64,000 nt of DNA, taken from assembly GCA_964618455.1 (NCBI GenBank), contig CAZUAQ010000019.1, forward strand, positions 39,471-103,470, written 5' to 3'. The notes below the pieces were generated by a model. The model ran no database searches, was not told the DNA's origin, and was given only the letters and a program-made list of their open reading frames with translations. The translations under genes and the position numbers were made by a program. Below are positions 8,195-17,583 of the stretch, piece after piece. This DNA comes from CAZUAQ01 sp964618455 (GTDB lineage: Bacteria > Planctomycetota > Phycisphaerae > UBA1845 > PWPN01). Each line of letters starts with the position of its first letter. The first letter of the stretch is position 1.

Positions 8195-9190
8195 ATGACG
8201 ATGAGAATACGATCGACACGTACACTCGCTATTCTTGCCACAATGGCGGTCTTGTCCTTTTCGGTCGGCGCGGATGAAAAAAAGCCCGACCGGCCGTTGA
8301 CGGAGAAGGAGGTCGTCCAGGCCGGGCGGCAGATGCGCGCCGACGTGGAGGCGGTGGTGGGCGCCTTGGACGGCAACGTGAGAGCAAGCGCTGCTCAGGG
8401 CCATGACGACGCCACGATACGCAAGATCAGTCTCTTCCCCGGAAGACGTAACGGGGCACGCCTCGGTGACATGAGCGACAGTCAACGTCGTCAAGTCGAG
8501 CGCTTGTTGCAGTCGGTCCTGACGGAAGACGCTTACGAGCGCGCGTGCAAAGTGTTCAAGCAGGATTCCGGTACGGGGGATTACTATTTCACCCGCTTCT
8601 GGGACGGCGGCGCGACCGATCCGCTGGCGTGGCGACTCGAAGGACATCATTTCTCCGTGACATTCTTCGTGGATGACAAGCACCGCATTCGTCCGGGGAC
8701 GCTGCTCATCGGCGGTCGTAACGACGTCTGGAAGCCGCTCGATGATCAGGTTCGCGCGCTCTGCGATGCCCTCACGGAGGATCTTCGCGCTCAGGCGACA
8801 CTGACCCAGCCGCCGCGCCGTACCGGGAACCCCCCGCACGAGGAAACACTGACTCGTCCCGGACTCGCATGGAAGGATCTCGATGCGCAGCAGAGGAAGA
8901 AACTCACAGCCCTGCTCGATGCCTTCCAGAAGATGTTTCACAAGCCCGTGGTGAACCTTGCGAGCAAGTCCTTCAGTCAGGCGGGGGGCAAGCCATCTCT
9001 GCACATCGCATTCAGCGGATCCCCTGAGATGCCCGACAGCGAGTATCACTTCAGTCTCCGCGGCGCGCATGGTTTGAACATTGAATTTGATACGCGCGAC
9101 GGCCACACGCACATGCTCATCCATCTCAGCGCGGGTAAGAACGATTCCGAAACCAAGGAAACGAACAAGCCGGACTCGGCCAAGTCCTGA
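8195..9190 (+). CDS. Secreted DUF3500-like protein
   Basis: A 331-residue exported protein with a signal peptide ending near SFSVGADE. The core includes YYFTRFWDGG and WRLEGHHFSVTFF, which match the DUF3500 pattern (aromatic-rich Y-F...W-R-L-GHH). The GRRNGARLGDMSDSQRR segment and the C-terminal DTRDGHTHMLIHL fit the same family. The histidines of GHH and HTHMLIH could bind a metal or heme, but no function is established for the family. An AAAGG site precedes two possible ATGs (8195 and 8201); the second has better spacing. It sits 82 bases after ilvN on the same strand but probably has its own promoter. Confidence 0.7.
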   Translation: MTMRIRSTRTLAILATMAVLSFSVGADEKKPDRPLTEKEVVQAGRQMRADVEAVVGALDGNVRASAAQGHDDATIRKISLFPGRRNGARLGDMSDSQRRQVERLLQSVLTEDAYERACKVFKQDSGTGDYYFTRFWDGGATDPLAWRLEGHHFSVTFFVDDKHRIRPGTLLIGGRNDVWKPLDDQVRALCDALTEDLRAQATLTQPPRRTGNPPHEETLTRPGLAWKDLDAQQRKKLTALLDAFQKMFHKPVVNLASKSFSQAGGKPSLHIAFSGSPEMPDSEYHFSLRGAHGLNIEFDTRDGHTHMLIHLSAGKNDSETKETNKPDSAKS

Positions 9191-9227
9191 TCGCGGCAAT
9201 TTTCCAGTATCTTCGGATGAAAAAGCG

Positions 9228-9255
9228 TTGACATTTCGTCACCGCGTCCGATAAT
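9228..9255 (+). promoter_or_regulatory. Sigma70 promoter for the ArsR-family regulator
   Basis: A perfect TTGACA (9228-9233) and GATAAT (9250-9255) are 16 bases apart; ATAATA one base on gives 17. A TATAAA-containing AT-rich tract follows immediately. The predicted start site lies about 25 bases before the ATG. This is the best sigma70-like promoter in the window. An ArsR protein could repress its own gene from a site overlapping it. Confidence 0.65.
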
Positions 9256-9285
9256 ACCTATAAAATAACTTGTCGAGGGATTGAC

Positions 9286-9771
9286 ATGAGCCAAGGGCAT
9301 GATGCCGTTTACAAGGCGATGGCGGACGAGCACCGCCGTAAGATACTCACCTCACTCTGCCGCGAGTCGCTCGTCGCCGGCGAGTTGGCACAACTCGTCG
9401 GACTCGCACCCAACGCACTCTCTTTCCATCTCAAGTGGTTGAAGTCGGCCGGACTCGTCTCGGTCGTGCGCGAAGGGCGGTTTCTTCGCTACCGGGCCAA
9501 TCCGAGTTCGCTCCAGGAGTGGGCACAGCACATTCAGGCGACGTTCACCGCGTCTCCCAGTCTGCGTCACACGCAGCGCCGGCACACCGATGCCGCGCTG
9601 GAGCGTCTCCAGGAAACCCCGCGCAACCCGGATTCGAATGATAACGGGACGAACCCCGCGGCCGTGCCGTTGGACCTTTCTGAATCGGGGAATGATGCGG
9701 GTCTACCCGGGAGCGAGTACGCGTTTGCGGGCGCGAGTGATGACGATACCTTGCCGACAGAATTGCTCTGA
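9286..9771 (+). CDS. ArsR-family winged-helix transcriptional regulator
   Basis: A 161-residue regulator. Residues 1-80 form an ArsR winged helix: YKAMADEHRRKILTSL, recognition helix region APNALSFHLKWLKSAGL, and wing VVREGRFLRYRAN. The metal-binding ELCVCDL box of classical ArsR proteins is absent, as is common in the metal-independent branch (SdpR/BigR-like), so no effector can be assigned. The family is usually about 100 residues; here an acidic, low-complexity tail of about 65 residues follows. The ATG at 9286 follows GAGGGA. The neighbouring NhaC antiporter gene starts 154 bases downstream and is a possible target or partner. Confidence 0.85.
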   Translation: MSQGHDAVYKAMADEHRRKILTSLCRESLVAGELAQLVGLAPNALSFHLKWLKSAGLVSVVREGRFLRYRANPSSLQEWAQHIQATFTASPSLRHTQRRHTDAALERLQETPRNPDSNDNGTNPAAVPLDLSESGNDAGLPGSEYAFAGASDDDTLPTELL

Positions 9772-9925
9772 GAATTCGAGGGTGCCCGGCCGCCCCGGAC
9801 CATCGGTGCCGACAGCGTGATTGCGCCCTTGCCGCCGATTTCGAGTATCCTCTCCCCCCAGCGAAACTAGCTTCGCCTCGGCTTCGCAGGGCGCCATAGT
9901 TCAACACATCCGGCAGGGATTCCGC

Positions 9926-12049
9926 GTGAGTCAAACCGATACTGCAAACAGTGTGGGCCGATTGTTCCGCAGCCCGGGCACCTGGGTCTTCCTGATCGCG
10001 ATCATCGTCTCGTTCATCGTCGGCCAGACCGTCTCGACGACATGGACTGCCGGGAAGGTGGAACTGGACGTCCATCCCGATGCGCAGGGGCGTCGCATCA
10101 TGGGCGACGAGGATGATCCTCAGTACATCGCCGGAGTGGATGTCGAGGCTGACTGGCAGCTTGCACACGTCATTCTGGACGAGGGGATCGTGGATGAGCA
10201 GGGGCGCGTCGTGTCCGGGCCCATCTACTACGTTTTCAAGCAGGAGAGTGACGCGCTCGAGAGCATCGATCCTGTGAAAAAAGTGCTCGCTTTCGCCCCC
10301 GAGCTGGACGAGCGTGGACGGCGCTACTTCACTCACGCCGACCGTCGTCGCTATCTCCCGGGAGAAGGTGCGGACCGGGAGGATACCGTCACGCCCTTGA
10401 CCCTCGGTGTGGCCGAAAGCAAAGGCGGGCCATTCCAATACACGTCAGGCGATGTGACACGCGATATCATTCGGGTCATCCCCTGGAACAGCGCGGTACT
10501 GACCCATGAATCGCTGGAGCGCTTGAACGACGAGAAGCTGGAACCCACCGCCAAGTCGGAATATGTCTTCCGCGCGGACACCGAGGGTGGGGAAGCCACA
10601 TACGCGTTCTATCATCTCACCGCACAGAATCACTGGGGCATCTGGTCGCTGCTGCCCGCCGCGGTGGCGGTGGCGCTGTGCTGGCTGACGAAGGAGCCCT
10701 TACCGGCGCTGTTCGGTGGTGTGGTCTCCGGGGCATTGCTGCTCGGCAATTATGACGTGACCGATGGGGTGCTGGTCGAGAGTCTCGCCCGCCCCAGCGC
10801 CGCCTATATCCTGCTATTGTATCTCTGGCTGCTCGGCGGCTTGATGGGGTTGTGGGCGCGGACGGGTGCGGCCCAGGCTTTTGCGGATTTCATGACCCGT
10901 CACGTCGTGCGCGGGCCGCGCTCCGCCAAGCTCGTGGCCTGGTTCCTTGGCGTGATCTTCTTTCAGGGCGGCAGCATCAGCACGGTGCTGGTCGGCACCG
11001 CCGTCAAGCCGCTGGCCGACAAGGAGAAGATCAGCCACGAGGAACTGGCATACATCGTCGATTCCACCGCCTCTCCCATTGCTTCGCAGCTCGCCTTCAA
11101 CGCCTGGCCGACATACATCCAGGCGTTCATCTTCGTGGCGGGCGTGCCGTGGCTCGCGACGCAGGCGGACCGTATCAAGTTCTTCTATATGTCCGTGCCA
11201 CTCTGCTTCTATGCCATCTTCGCCGTCACGTTCACCTTTCTGCTCAGCGTGGAGAAGTCGCCTTTTCTCGGGAAGAAACTCCGCCTCGCCATGCAGCGTG
11301 CTCGCACCACCGGGGAACTCGATGCCCCCGATGCTGAACCGCTCAGCGCCAAGGAACTCCAGGCCAGCGATGTTCCGCCGGGCTACACCGCCACCGTCTG
11401 GGAGTTCTTCCTCCCGCTTATCACGTTGATCGGCATCGCCATCGGTACATTCATCTTCATGCCGGACAATACGCCGCGCGTGACCTGGGCCTTCGGCGCC
11501 GCGGTCGGTCTGGCGATGTTGATGGCCCTGTTTCGCGGGATGTCGCTCAAGGACGTGATGATCGGCTACACCAACGGTCTGAAGGGTGTGGTGCTGGGCT
11601 CGGTCATTCTGCTCATGGCGGTGACCATCGGCTGGGTCAGTAAGCAGGCAGGCGGGGGCATCTATCTCGTCGAACTGATCGGCGAGTCCATTCCGTTCTG
11701 GGCGCTGCCGGTCTGTCTGCAGGTGCTGACCATGATCATCGCGTTCTCCACCGGGACAAGCTGGGGAACCTATGCCGTGGCGTTTCCGCTGGCGATGCCG
11801 CTCGCCTATGCCGTGGCCGTTGCCAACGGGCTCGATCACCCCCAGTTCTACATGACCATCTGCTTCGCCTGCGTCATGGATGGCAGCGTCTACGGCGATC
11901 AGTGCTCGCCCATTTCCGACACGACCGTGCTCAGTTCCATGTGCACCGGATGCGACCTCATGGATCACGTCAAGACGCAGATTCCCCAGGCCAGCGTCGC
12001 CGCCGCCCTGGCGGCCATATGCTGGACGGCGATTACGTTCCTGGCGTGA
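9926..12049 (+). CDS. NhaC-family Na+/H+ antiporter with a large extracytoplasmic insertion
   Basis: A 707-residue membrane protein. GTG 9926 is chosen for its AGGGA site. After a first membrane helix (residues about 15-38, WVFLIAIIVSFIVGQTV) there are about 190 hydrophilic residues, then a typical NhaC core with some 10-12 helices. Conserved core motifs are FFQGGSISTVLVGTAVKPL, DSTASPIASQLAF and DGSVYGDQCSPISDTTVLSS, the last close to the family signature. NhaC proteins exchange Na+ for H+ or, in some members, malate/lactate; the substrate cannot be read here. The usual length is about 450-530 residues, so the N-terminal domain is extra. It converges with rnfD, with only 36 bases between stops. 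Confidence 0.88.
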   Translation: MSQTDTANSVGRLFRSPGTWVFLIAIIVSFIVGQTVSTTWTAGKVELDVHPDAQGRRIMGDEDDPQYIAGVDVEADWQLAHVILDEGIVDEQGRVVSGPIYYVFKQESDALESIDPVKKVLAFAPELDERGRRYFTHADRRRYLPGEGADREDTVTPLTLGVAESKGGPFQYTSGDVTRDIIRVIPWNSAVLTHESLERLNDEKLEPTAKSEYVFRADTEGGEATYAFYHLTAQNHWGIWSLLPAAVAVALCWLTKEPLPALFGGVVSGALLLGNYDVTDGVLVESLARPSAAYILLLYLWLLGGLMGLWARTGAAQAFADFMTRHVVRGPRSAKLVAWFLGVIFFQGGSISTVLVGTAVKPLADKEKISHEELAYIVDSTASPIASQLAFNAWPTYIQAFIFVAGVPWLATQADRIKFFYMSVPLCFYAIFAVTFTFLLSVEKSPFLGKKLRLAMQRARTTGELDAPDAEPLSAKELQASDVPPGYTATVWEFFLPLITLIGIAIGTFIFMPDNTPRVTWAFGAAVGLAMLMALFRGMSLKDVMIGYTNGLKGVVLGSVILLMAVTIGWVSKQAGGGIYLVELIGESIPFWALPVCLQVLTMIIAFSTGTSWGTYAVAFPLAMPLAYAVAVANGLDHPQFYMTICFACVMDGSVYGDQCSPISDTTVLSSMCTGCDLMDHVKTQIPQASVAAALAAICWTAITFLA

Positions 12050-12085
12050 TGAATTGAATCAGGGGGAGCTTCGTACAGGAATCGA

Positions 12086-13255
12086 TCACGTGCCGAAGAC
12101 GCGCCTTTTCGTCATCCGGTTGATGGCCGGCACCATCGTATTGGCGATCAGCAGTGCCCAGAAGGCCTCGCCGGGCATGCCGACAAGGCATCGGAGTGTT
12201 ATGGTTCCCGCCCCGATCAATATCCCGAACACGGCTTGACCTCGCGCCGTGTAGGGTGAACTGCAGGGATCGGCGGCGAGGATCAGCACGACGAACAGGA
12301 ATCCACCGGCGGTAAGTTGATAGAAGACGTACACCAACCCGATCGGCCAGCCCTGATAGAAGTGCGCTCCCGGCAGCCATGCGTGTTGAATGCCGGTTGC
12401 CGTCTCCACGCGCACGGGCAGGACACAGGCCAGCATCAGGAACGCCACGACCGCCCCGGCGACCATCGAGCCGCGCAGGATCCCACGCCACATCAGCAAG
12501 GTCCCCGCCAACAGGATCGCCACGATCATCGCCTCGCCGATTGCGCCGCCACTCGTACCGATCAGGGTCTCCGTCCAGGGCGGTAGCCGATCGCGCACGA
12601 ATTCTCCGAGCGTCTCCCCCAATCCGCCGCTTTTCATCGCGATCGGTTCGCGCAGGTGTTCGAGGGTCGGAGTGCGAAGCCACGCTTCCTCGTTGGCGGG
12701 AGGGGCCATGGTGGACCAGCCTGCCGGAGGCTGCAATTCCGTGTGACGGTTCAGGTCGCCCCATAGCAGATGGTCGGGAACGAGCACCGGCCAGAGCGTC
12801 TTCGTGAATGCATCCGGCATGATCCACTGGACCAGTACGCGGCCGATCGCCACGGGATGCCACGGGTGATTGCCGATGCCGCCGAGAACGATCTGGCCGA
12901 TGAACACTGCCAGGGCCGTGGCCATGACCGGCGCCTTCCAACCGATAAGAGGGGGCATCGTGCATGCCGTGAGCATGCCGATCATCAGCGAGTAACTCTC
13001 CGACCATGAATGCGACCGTCGCATCAACACGTGGAACGTGGCATCAAGCAGCAGGGCGGTGGTGACGCAAAGCGCCGTGAGTCGCAACGTGGCCCAGCCG
13101 TGGAGCATCAGGGAATTGGCGAGTATGAACGCCACCGCCATGACGAAGGTGAGCGTGATGACCTGCGCGCCGGGCAGTCCGTGCCAGTGCGGCGCGGGCA
13201 GCGTCCGGAGCAGGCCCGGTTCGGGAAGCGGGGTGGCGTGACGCTCGGCCATCAT
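12086..13255 (-). CDS. rnfD: RnfD-like membrane subunit of an Rnf-type ion-pumping oxidoreductase
   Basis: A 389-residue RnfD/NqrB-family protein. The ATG at 13255 overlaps the rnfC stop (ATGA), showing translational coupling. It has about nine membrane helices. Family blocks include GGIGNHPWHPVAIGRVLV, which corresponds to the fold around the conserved NP/FNPA region, and a C-terminal LAADPCSSPYTARGQAVFG, which matches the DP-x-SP-x-GR-x-FG motif. RnfD normally carries FMN bound covalently to Thr in an SGATxL motif. At that point this protein reads LRTPTLEHLR, so the consensus is missing. Rnf complexes move Na+ or H+ while passing electrons between ferredoxin and NAD. Only C and D subunits are present here. 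Confidence 0.85.
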   Translation of the reverse strand: MMAERHATPLPEPGLLRTLPAPHWHGLPGAQVITLTFVMAVAFILANSLMLHGWATLRLTALCVTTALLLDATFHVLMRRSHSWSESYSLMIGMLTACTMPPLIGWKAPVMATALAVFIGQIVLGGIGNHPWHPVAIGRVLVQWIMPDAFTKTLWPVLVPDHLLWGDLNRHTELQPPAGWSTMAPPANEEAWLRTPTLEHLREPIAMKSGGLGETLGEFVRDRLPPWTETLIGTSGGAIGEAMIVAILLAGTLLMWRGILRGSMVAGAVVAFLMLACVLPVRVETATGIQHAWLPGAHFYQGWPIGLVYVFYQLTAGGFLFVVLILAADPCSSPYTARGQAVFGILIGAGTITLRCLVGMPGEAFWALLIANTMVPAINRMTKRRVFGT

Positions 13256-14631
13256 GATCTCGATCCGCTGACGCGCGTGGAGGAGGTTGTCGAGAGCGTT
13301 GCCGCACGGGTCTCCGTATACCGTTTCAACCTTCGAGCCGCGTCCGAGAGCGGAAGCTCCGAAGGGCAGACATAACTGCAAAGCCCGCACTCGAGGCATG
13401 CATCGGGATACAGGCCCGAAGAGGTGTTCCACTCGTCGCATTCCACCGCGTTGAGCAGCGCGCGCGGGTCGAGTTGAACGGGGCAGTCGGCCTGACACCA
13501 GCCGCAACGAATGCAGGGCCCCGGCTTTTTGATCAGGACGGCGTGACGCGCCACGGTCATGACCGCGCAGGTGCGATGATCGATCACCGCGTCCAGGGAA
13601 CCGATCGCCCGCCCGGTCATCGGCCCTCCGTCGAGAATCAGTCCGAGGTCCTCCTTCACCCCGACGTGCTCGAGCAGGGCGCCGTAGGATGTGCCGAGGG
13701 GGACACGGAAATTGCCTTTTCTCGTCACACCCGTGCCCGTCACCGTCACGACGCGCGACACGCACGGCGCGTCGGTGGCGAGGTCGGCCAGGTCGGCGAC
13801 ATGGATCACCCAGACGCCTACATCCATCGTCGACCGGCGGTACGGTGTCACGCGACCGGTGACCGCTTTAGTCAGCAGCGTAGGGTGACTCTGCGGGTAC
13901 TTGTTCAGCAGGCCTCGGACACGGACCGGTGTGCGGTGAGCCTGGGCGGTGCAGAACCGCTGAAGCTCGTGGTCGTCACGATCCACCACCAGCCAGAGTC
14001 GTTCCGCACCGACCGCCTCGCGCAACCACGTCCCGCCCGCGATCACGGCTTCGGTCGCTTCCAAAAGCACTCGTCGTGTCGCCGTCATGTAGGGTTCTGA
14101 ATCCATCCCGTTCAGGATGATGTGGCGGATGCCGGCGCCGGCAGCCTGGCGGAGCGCGTGGCTCAAGGGAACGTACTGTGGCGTGGACGAAATGAGTCCG
14201 AGTCGATCCGCCCGGTCGCACAACGTCTCGAGCGAATGGTCGGAAGGATCGACCGGCAATCGACGCACACTGACCGATGCGTCACTCTGCGAATCGGCCG
14301 GAGGCTTGGCGGTGATCTTCACACTGTGTAAATCGCAATCTCTGGCGGTGTCGACCCGGCCCACGGCGGCGACTTTGCCCGTGACCGGCGACGAAATCGT
14401 CAGCCCTCCGTGCCGGCCCGTGGAACATGCCAGTGGCGCGCCGGCCGCGACGTCATCCCCCGGGCGGACAGATATGTCCCAGGAAGTTTCATCCCATCGC
14501 GGTAGCGGGAGATGGGCTTCCGAGATGGCGCGAAGATCCTGAATCGGTGAGTCGGCGGTCATTTCCCGATGCATCGGGAGAAACAGTCCGCCCTCGAAGG
14601 ATTGCCGGGATAACCAGAAGCGTCGCAGCAC
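13252..14631 (-). CDS. rnfC: RnfC-like NADH/ferredoxin-side subunit of an Rnf-type complex
   Basis: A 459-residue RnfC/NqrA-related protein. GTG 14631 is chosen because AGAGGA lies six bases upstream; an in-frame ATG exists at 14682. The N-terminus SFEGGLFLPMHREMTADSPI matches the F-x-GG-x-x-x-P...TADKPI start of RnfC. Next come a barrel-sandwich domain (about 50-110) and a SLBB/Nqo1-like core with GILNGMDSEPYMTATRR-type sequence. Two [4Fe-4S] motifs close the protein: CIRCGWCQADCP and CLECGLCSYVCP. This subunit would receive electrons from or give them to NAD(H). rnfA, B, E and G are not in the window. ApbE, the flavin transferase, is also absent. Confidence 0.9.
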   Translation of the reverse strand: MLRRFWLSRQSFEGGLFLPMHREMTADSPIQDLRAISEAHLPLPRWDETSWDISVRPGDDVAAGAPLACSTGRHGGLTISSPVTGKVAAVGRVDTARDCDLHSVKITAKPPADSQSDASVSVRRLPVDPSDHSLETLCDRADRLGLISSTPQYVPLSHALRQAAGAGIRHIILNGMDSEPYMTATRRVLLEATEAVIAGGTWLREAVGAERLWLVVDRDDHELQRFCTAQAHRTPVRVRGLLNKYPQSHPTLLTKAVTGRVTPYRRSTMDVGVWVIHVADLADLATDAPCVSRVVTVTGTGVTRKGNFRVPLGTSYGALLEHVGVKEDLGLILDGGPMTGRAIGSLDAVIDHRTCAVMTVARHAVLIKKPGPCIRCGWCQADCPVQLDPRALLNAVECDEWNTSSGLYPDACLECGLCSYVCPSELPLSDAARRLKRYTETRAATLSTTSSTRVSGSRS

Positions 14632-14775
14632 GAAACGTCCTCTTCGTCCGCCGACGCGTGGGCGTGCCGCGGAGTCCTGCATCGATCCACTTTGATGCGT
14701 GGGAAACCATGGGAACCGAAGTAGCGGAGGCTGTCAAAGCAGGCGCCGTGCGGCCGATGCGCGTGGAAAGTGAGG

Positions 14776-17361
14776 TTACAGGTCGTCGTCGAACATGTCG
14801 TCGGGAACGTCCCCGCCGCTCAGCACCGAGTCGCGCAGGCGGTCCGCTTCGCGCTGCTTGAGGTCCGCCCACTCCTCGGGCGTGATCATGACTTCCCGCG
14901 CCTGGCTGCCCTTGTAGTCGCCGACGATACCTGCCGCCGCCATCTCCTCGATCAAGCGGCTTGCCCGTGAATACCCGATCGTCAGCTTCCGCTGGAGCAG
15001 GCTCACGCTGCCTCGCTTGGTCTGCAGGACGATCTCCACCGCCTTGTCGAACAGGTCGTCGCGCGGGCCATCCTCGCTGAGTTCCTTCGTCTTGAGACGC
15101 ATCAGCTCCGGATGGAATTCCGGCGAGCCCTTGCCCTTCAGGTCATTGATGACCTCGCGGAGCTCGTTGTCCTCCAGATAGGTGCCTTGGGATCGCACCA
15201 GCTTCGAGGAGCCCGGAGGGAGATAGAGCATATCGCCCTGGCCCATGAGCACCTCCGCGCCGTTCTGATCCAGGACGATACGCGAGTCCATGCGCGACGC
15301 CACGCGGAACGCGATCCGGCAGGGCAGGTTGCTCTTGATAAGACCGGTGACGATCTTGGCTTCCGGGCGTTGCGTCGCCACGATGATGTGAATGCCCACC
15401 GCGCGGCTCTTCTGGGCCAGGCGCGACAGATGCAGTTCGACCTCCTTCGCCGACATCATCATCATGTCCGCCAGCTCGTCGATGATGATGACGACGTAGG
15501 GCAGATTCATCGGGATCTGTTCCCGCTCCTCGTCGGAGGCGGGTTGGAAGCGCTCGTACTTCTCCTCCCTGGTCAGCCGGTTGTAGGCGGCGATATTGCG
15601 GACAGCCGCCTCGGCCAGGAGGGCGTACCGCTCGTCCATCTTCTCGGTGGCCCACTCGAGAATCTTCTCGGCCCGATCCATCTCCGTCACGATCGGGCAC
15701 ATCAGGTGGGGGACCTCCTTGAACAGGCTCATCTCCACCATCTTCGGATCCACGAGAATCAGCTTCACCATGTCCGGCCGCTGGGTCATCAGGATGGACA
15801 TGACGATCGAATTGATGCACACGCTCTTGCCCGAGCCCGTGGTGCCCGCGATGAGCATGTGCGGCATCCCCGCCAGGTCGCCGATCAGCGGCTGACCGCT
15901 GGCGTCCTTGCCGAGGAAGAGCGGCAGCGTCATCTTACGGGCTGACTCCGCACCGAGCGTCATGAGTTCCTTCATGCGGACCTTCTCCTTGTCCACGTTC
16001 GGAACCTCGATGCCGATGGTGCTCTTCCCGGGGATCGGCGCGACGACGCGAATCGATGGCGCCCGCAGCGCTCGCGCCAGGTCATTGGCCAGCGAGGAGA
16101 TCTGGCTGACCTTCACGCCCGGCGCCACCTTGATCTCGAACATCGTGATCACCGGCCCGGTGTCGATCTCCACGACTACCGCCTCGATCTTGTATTCCTG
16201 CAGCGCCTTCTCGAGCACCTTGGCCTTCTCGCGGACGATCTCCTCCTGCCGCGAAGAGAAGGTGTACTCCGGCTCTTCGAGCATACCGATGCTCGGGAAA
16301 TCCCACTCGGCCAGTTCCATCGGGTAGGGGCGCTTCCGCACGTCCGGGACGTTCGTCGGCAGCTTGACGGGAGCGACGACCTTGACCTGCGGTTCAGGCG
16401 TCAGGGGCGCTTCCTGCACGTCTTCGTCTTCCGCCTCGTCCTCCCCTTCGCCGTCTTCATCCTCGTACTCATACTCGTATTCGTATTCATACTCGTCGTC
16501 GCCGTCTTCACCCGCTTCGTCACCCTCGGCGTCGACCTCTTCGACCTCGGTGTCCTCCTCGCCCGCCTCCTCGACGGCGGTCACGTCATCCTCGGCCTCC
16601 GGCCAGAGTGTTTCCTGTGATTTCTTCGCTTCGGCGTAACGTGATTTGCCCGCGTTGATGCGGATGTCCCGGGACGTCTTTTCTTTATCGGAGGCGCCTC
16701 GGCCGGACTCGGGCGTACGGCGCGATGGGATGGCGGCAAGGACGCGACGGAGCGGACCGGCCACCGACGCCAGCTGCGGCTTGGGTGGCAGATACTCCTC
16801 GGCCATTTCGCGAAGCTGCCCGCTGCGTTTACGGATTTCGCCGGGAAGCTTCATCATCGCTCCCTCGGCAGTGAAGAAGAGGCCCACGAGCAGGCAGTAC
16901 AGCAGGATCGGGTACTGGATCCAGCCGACGGTATTGCTCAGCCACGATGACAGGGCGTAACCGAGCACACCCCCGCGCATGTGAAGCCAGGACGAAGGAT
17001 CTCCGCCGGTCATCAGGTGCGCCGTCGCCGAGGCCACGCAGATCAGCAGGGCGATGCCGATCACGCGCTGCCACAGGTGGGGCAGGCGCCCCTGGCGGAT
17101 CAGGACGAAGAGTGCGAGCGTGAAGCCGCCCAGTGCGGCGTAGACCCCCTTGCCGAGATAGACGAAGAGATGGTAGGAGACGATCGCACCGAGCATGCCG
17201 GCGGCGTTGTAGGGCGTTTCGGGTTGAGGGTAGATGTGCGGGCTGGGATAGTCGAACGGATGGTGCGAGAGGATCGCCAGCCACAGGAAGGCACAGGCGA
17301 TGACCGCAAAGAGGATGACGCATCCGCGGATGATCTGTTGCTGCTGTTCGGAACGTGTCAT
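14776..17361 (-). CDS. ftsK: DNA translocase FtsK/SpoIIIE
   Basis: An 861-residue DNA translocase that pumps chromosome ends through the closing septum. Residues 1-200 carry four to five membrane helices. Residues about 235-345 are an acidic, low-complexity linker containing alternating Glu-Tyr (EYEYEYEYE). The alpha/beta motor follows, with Walker A GTTGSGKS at about 505 and Walker B VIIIDELADMMMM at about 630. The C-terminal gamma winged helix, which reads KOPS-like sequences, is at about 795-850 (GSVSLLQRKLTIGYSRASRLIEEM). All functional parts appear intact. FtsK retention is notable where division proteins such as FtsZ are often lost (planctomycetes), though that cannot be tested here. 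Confidence 0.95.
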   Translation of the reverse strand: MTRSEQQQQIIRGCVILFAVIACAFLWLAILSHHPFDYPSPHIYPQPETPYNAAGMLGAIVSYHLFVYLGKGVYAALGGFTLALFVLIRQGRLPHLWQRVIGIALLICVASATAHLMTGGDPSSWLHMRGGVLGYALSSWLSNTVGWIQYPILLYCLLVGLFFTAEGAMMKLPGEIRKRSGQLREMAEEYLPPKPQLASVAGPLRRVLAAIPSRRTPESGRGASDKEKTSRDIRINAGKSRYAEAKKSQETLWPEAEDDVTAVEEAGEEDTEVEEVDAEGDEAGEDGDDEYEYEYEYEYEDEDGEGEDEAEDEDVQEAPLTPEPQVKVVAPVKLPTNVPDVRKRPYPMELAEWDFPSIGMLEEPEYTFSSRQEEIVREKAKVLEKALQEYKIEAVVVEIDTGPVITMFEIKVAPGVKVSQISSLANDLARALRAPSIRVVAPIPGKSTIGIEVPNVDKEKVRMKELMTLGAESARKMTLPLFLGKDASGQPLIGDLAGMPHMLIAGTTGSGKSVCINSIVMSILMTQRPDMVKLILVDPKMVEMSLFKEVPHLMCPIVTEMDRAEKILEWATEKMDERYALLAEAAVRNIAAYNRLTREEKYERFQPASDEEREQIPMNLPYVVIIIDELADMMMMSAKEVELHLSRLAQKSRAVGIHIIVATQRPEAKIVTGLIKSNLPCRIAFRVASRMDSRIVLDQNGAEVLMGQGDMLYLPPGSSKLVRSQGTYLEDNELREVINDLKGKGSPEFHPELMRLKTKELSEDGPRDDLFDKAVEIVLQTKRGSVSLLQRKLTIGYSRASRLIEEMAAAGIVGDYKGSQAREVMITPEEWADLKQREADRLRDSVLSGGDVPDDMFDDDL

Positions 17362-17415
17362 GCGGCCAATACCCTCCCTGATACGCCCGCACCGTTGAAA
17401 GAATTCTGATCCACT

Positions 17416-17445
17416 ACATTACCCTCGGCATCGCCGAAGCGTCAA
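17416..17445 (-). promoter_or_regulatory. Candidate ftsK promoter
   Basis: On the minus strand TTGACG (17440-17445) is followed after 18 bases by TAATGT (17416-17421). It lies about 55 bases before the ftsK start codon. Confidence 0.4.
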
Positions 17446-17583
17446 TATTCTTGGCCATGCCGGAAATGTAGCGTCACGCAGCTCTCGCGAGGGGCATAGA
17501 CATACGTATCGTTACTATCGGTCGATGGCGAGACGTGGCTGGAAGGAAACTTTCGGGCGAGTGGGCAGGGTGTAAAAGGAGTT

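Noticed and set aside
9281..9286. Second TTGACA immediately before the ArsR start codon
   Set aside because: It overlaps the ribosome site and start codon and would need a -10 inside the gene; the upstream TTGACA/GATAAT pair is better placed.
16440..16520. Short tandem repeats suggesting a CRISPR or VNTR locus
   Set aside because: The repeat is a coding Glu-Tyr tract within ftsK; there are no spacers and no cas genes.
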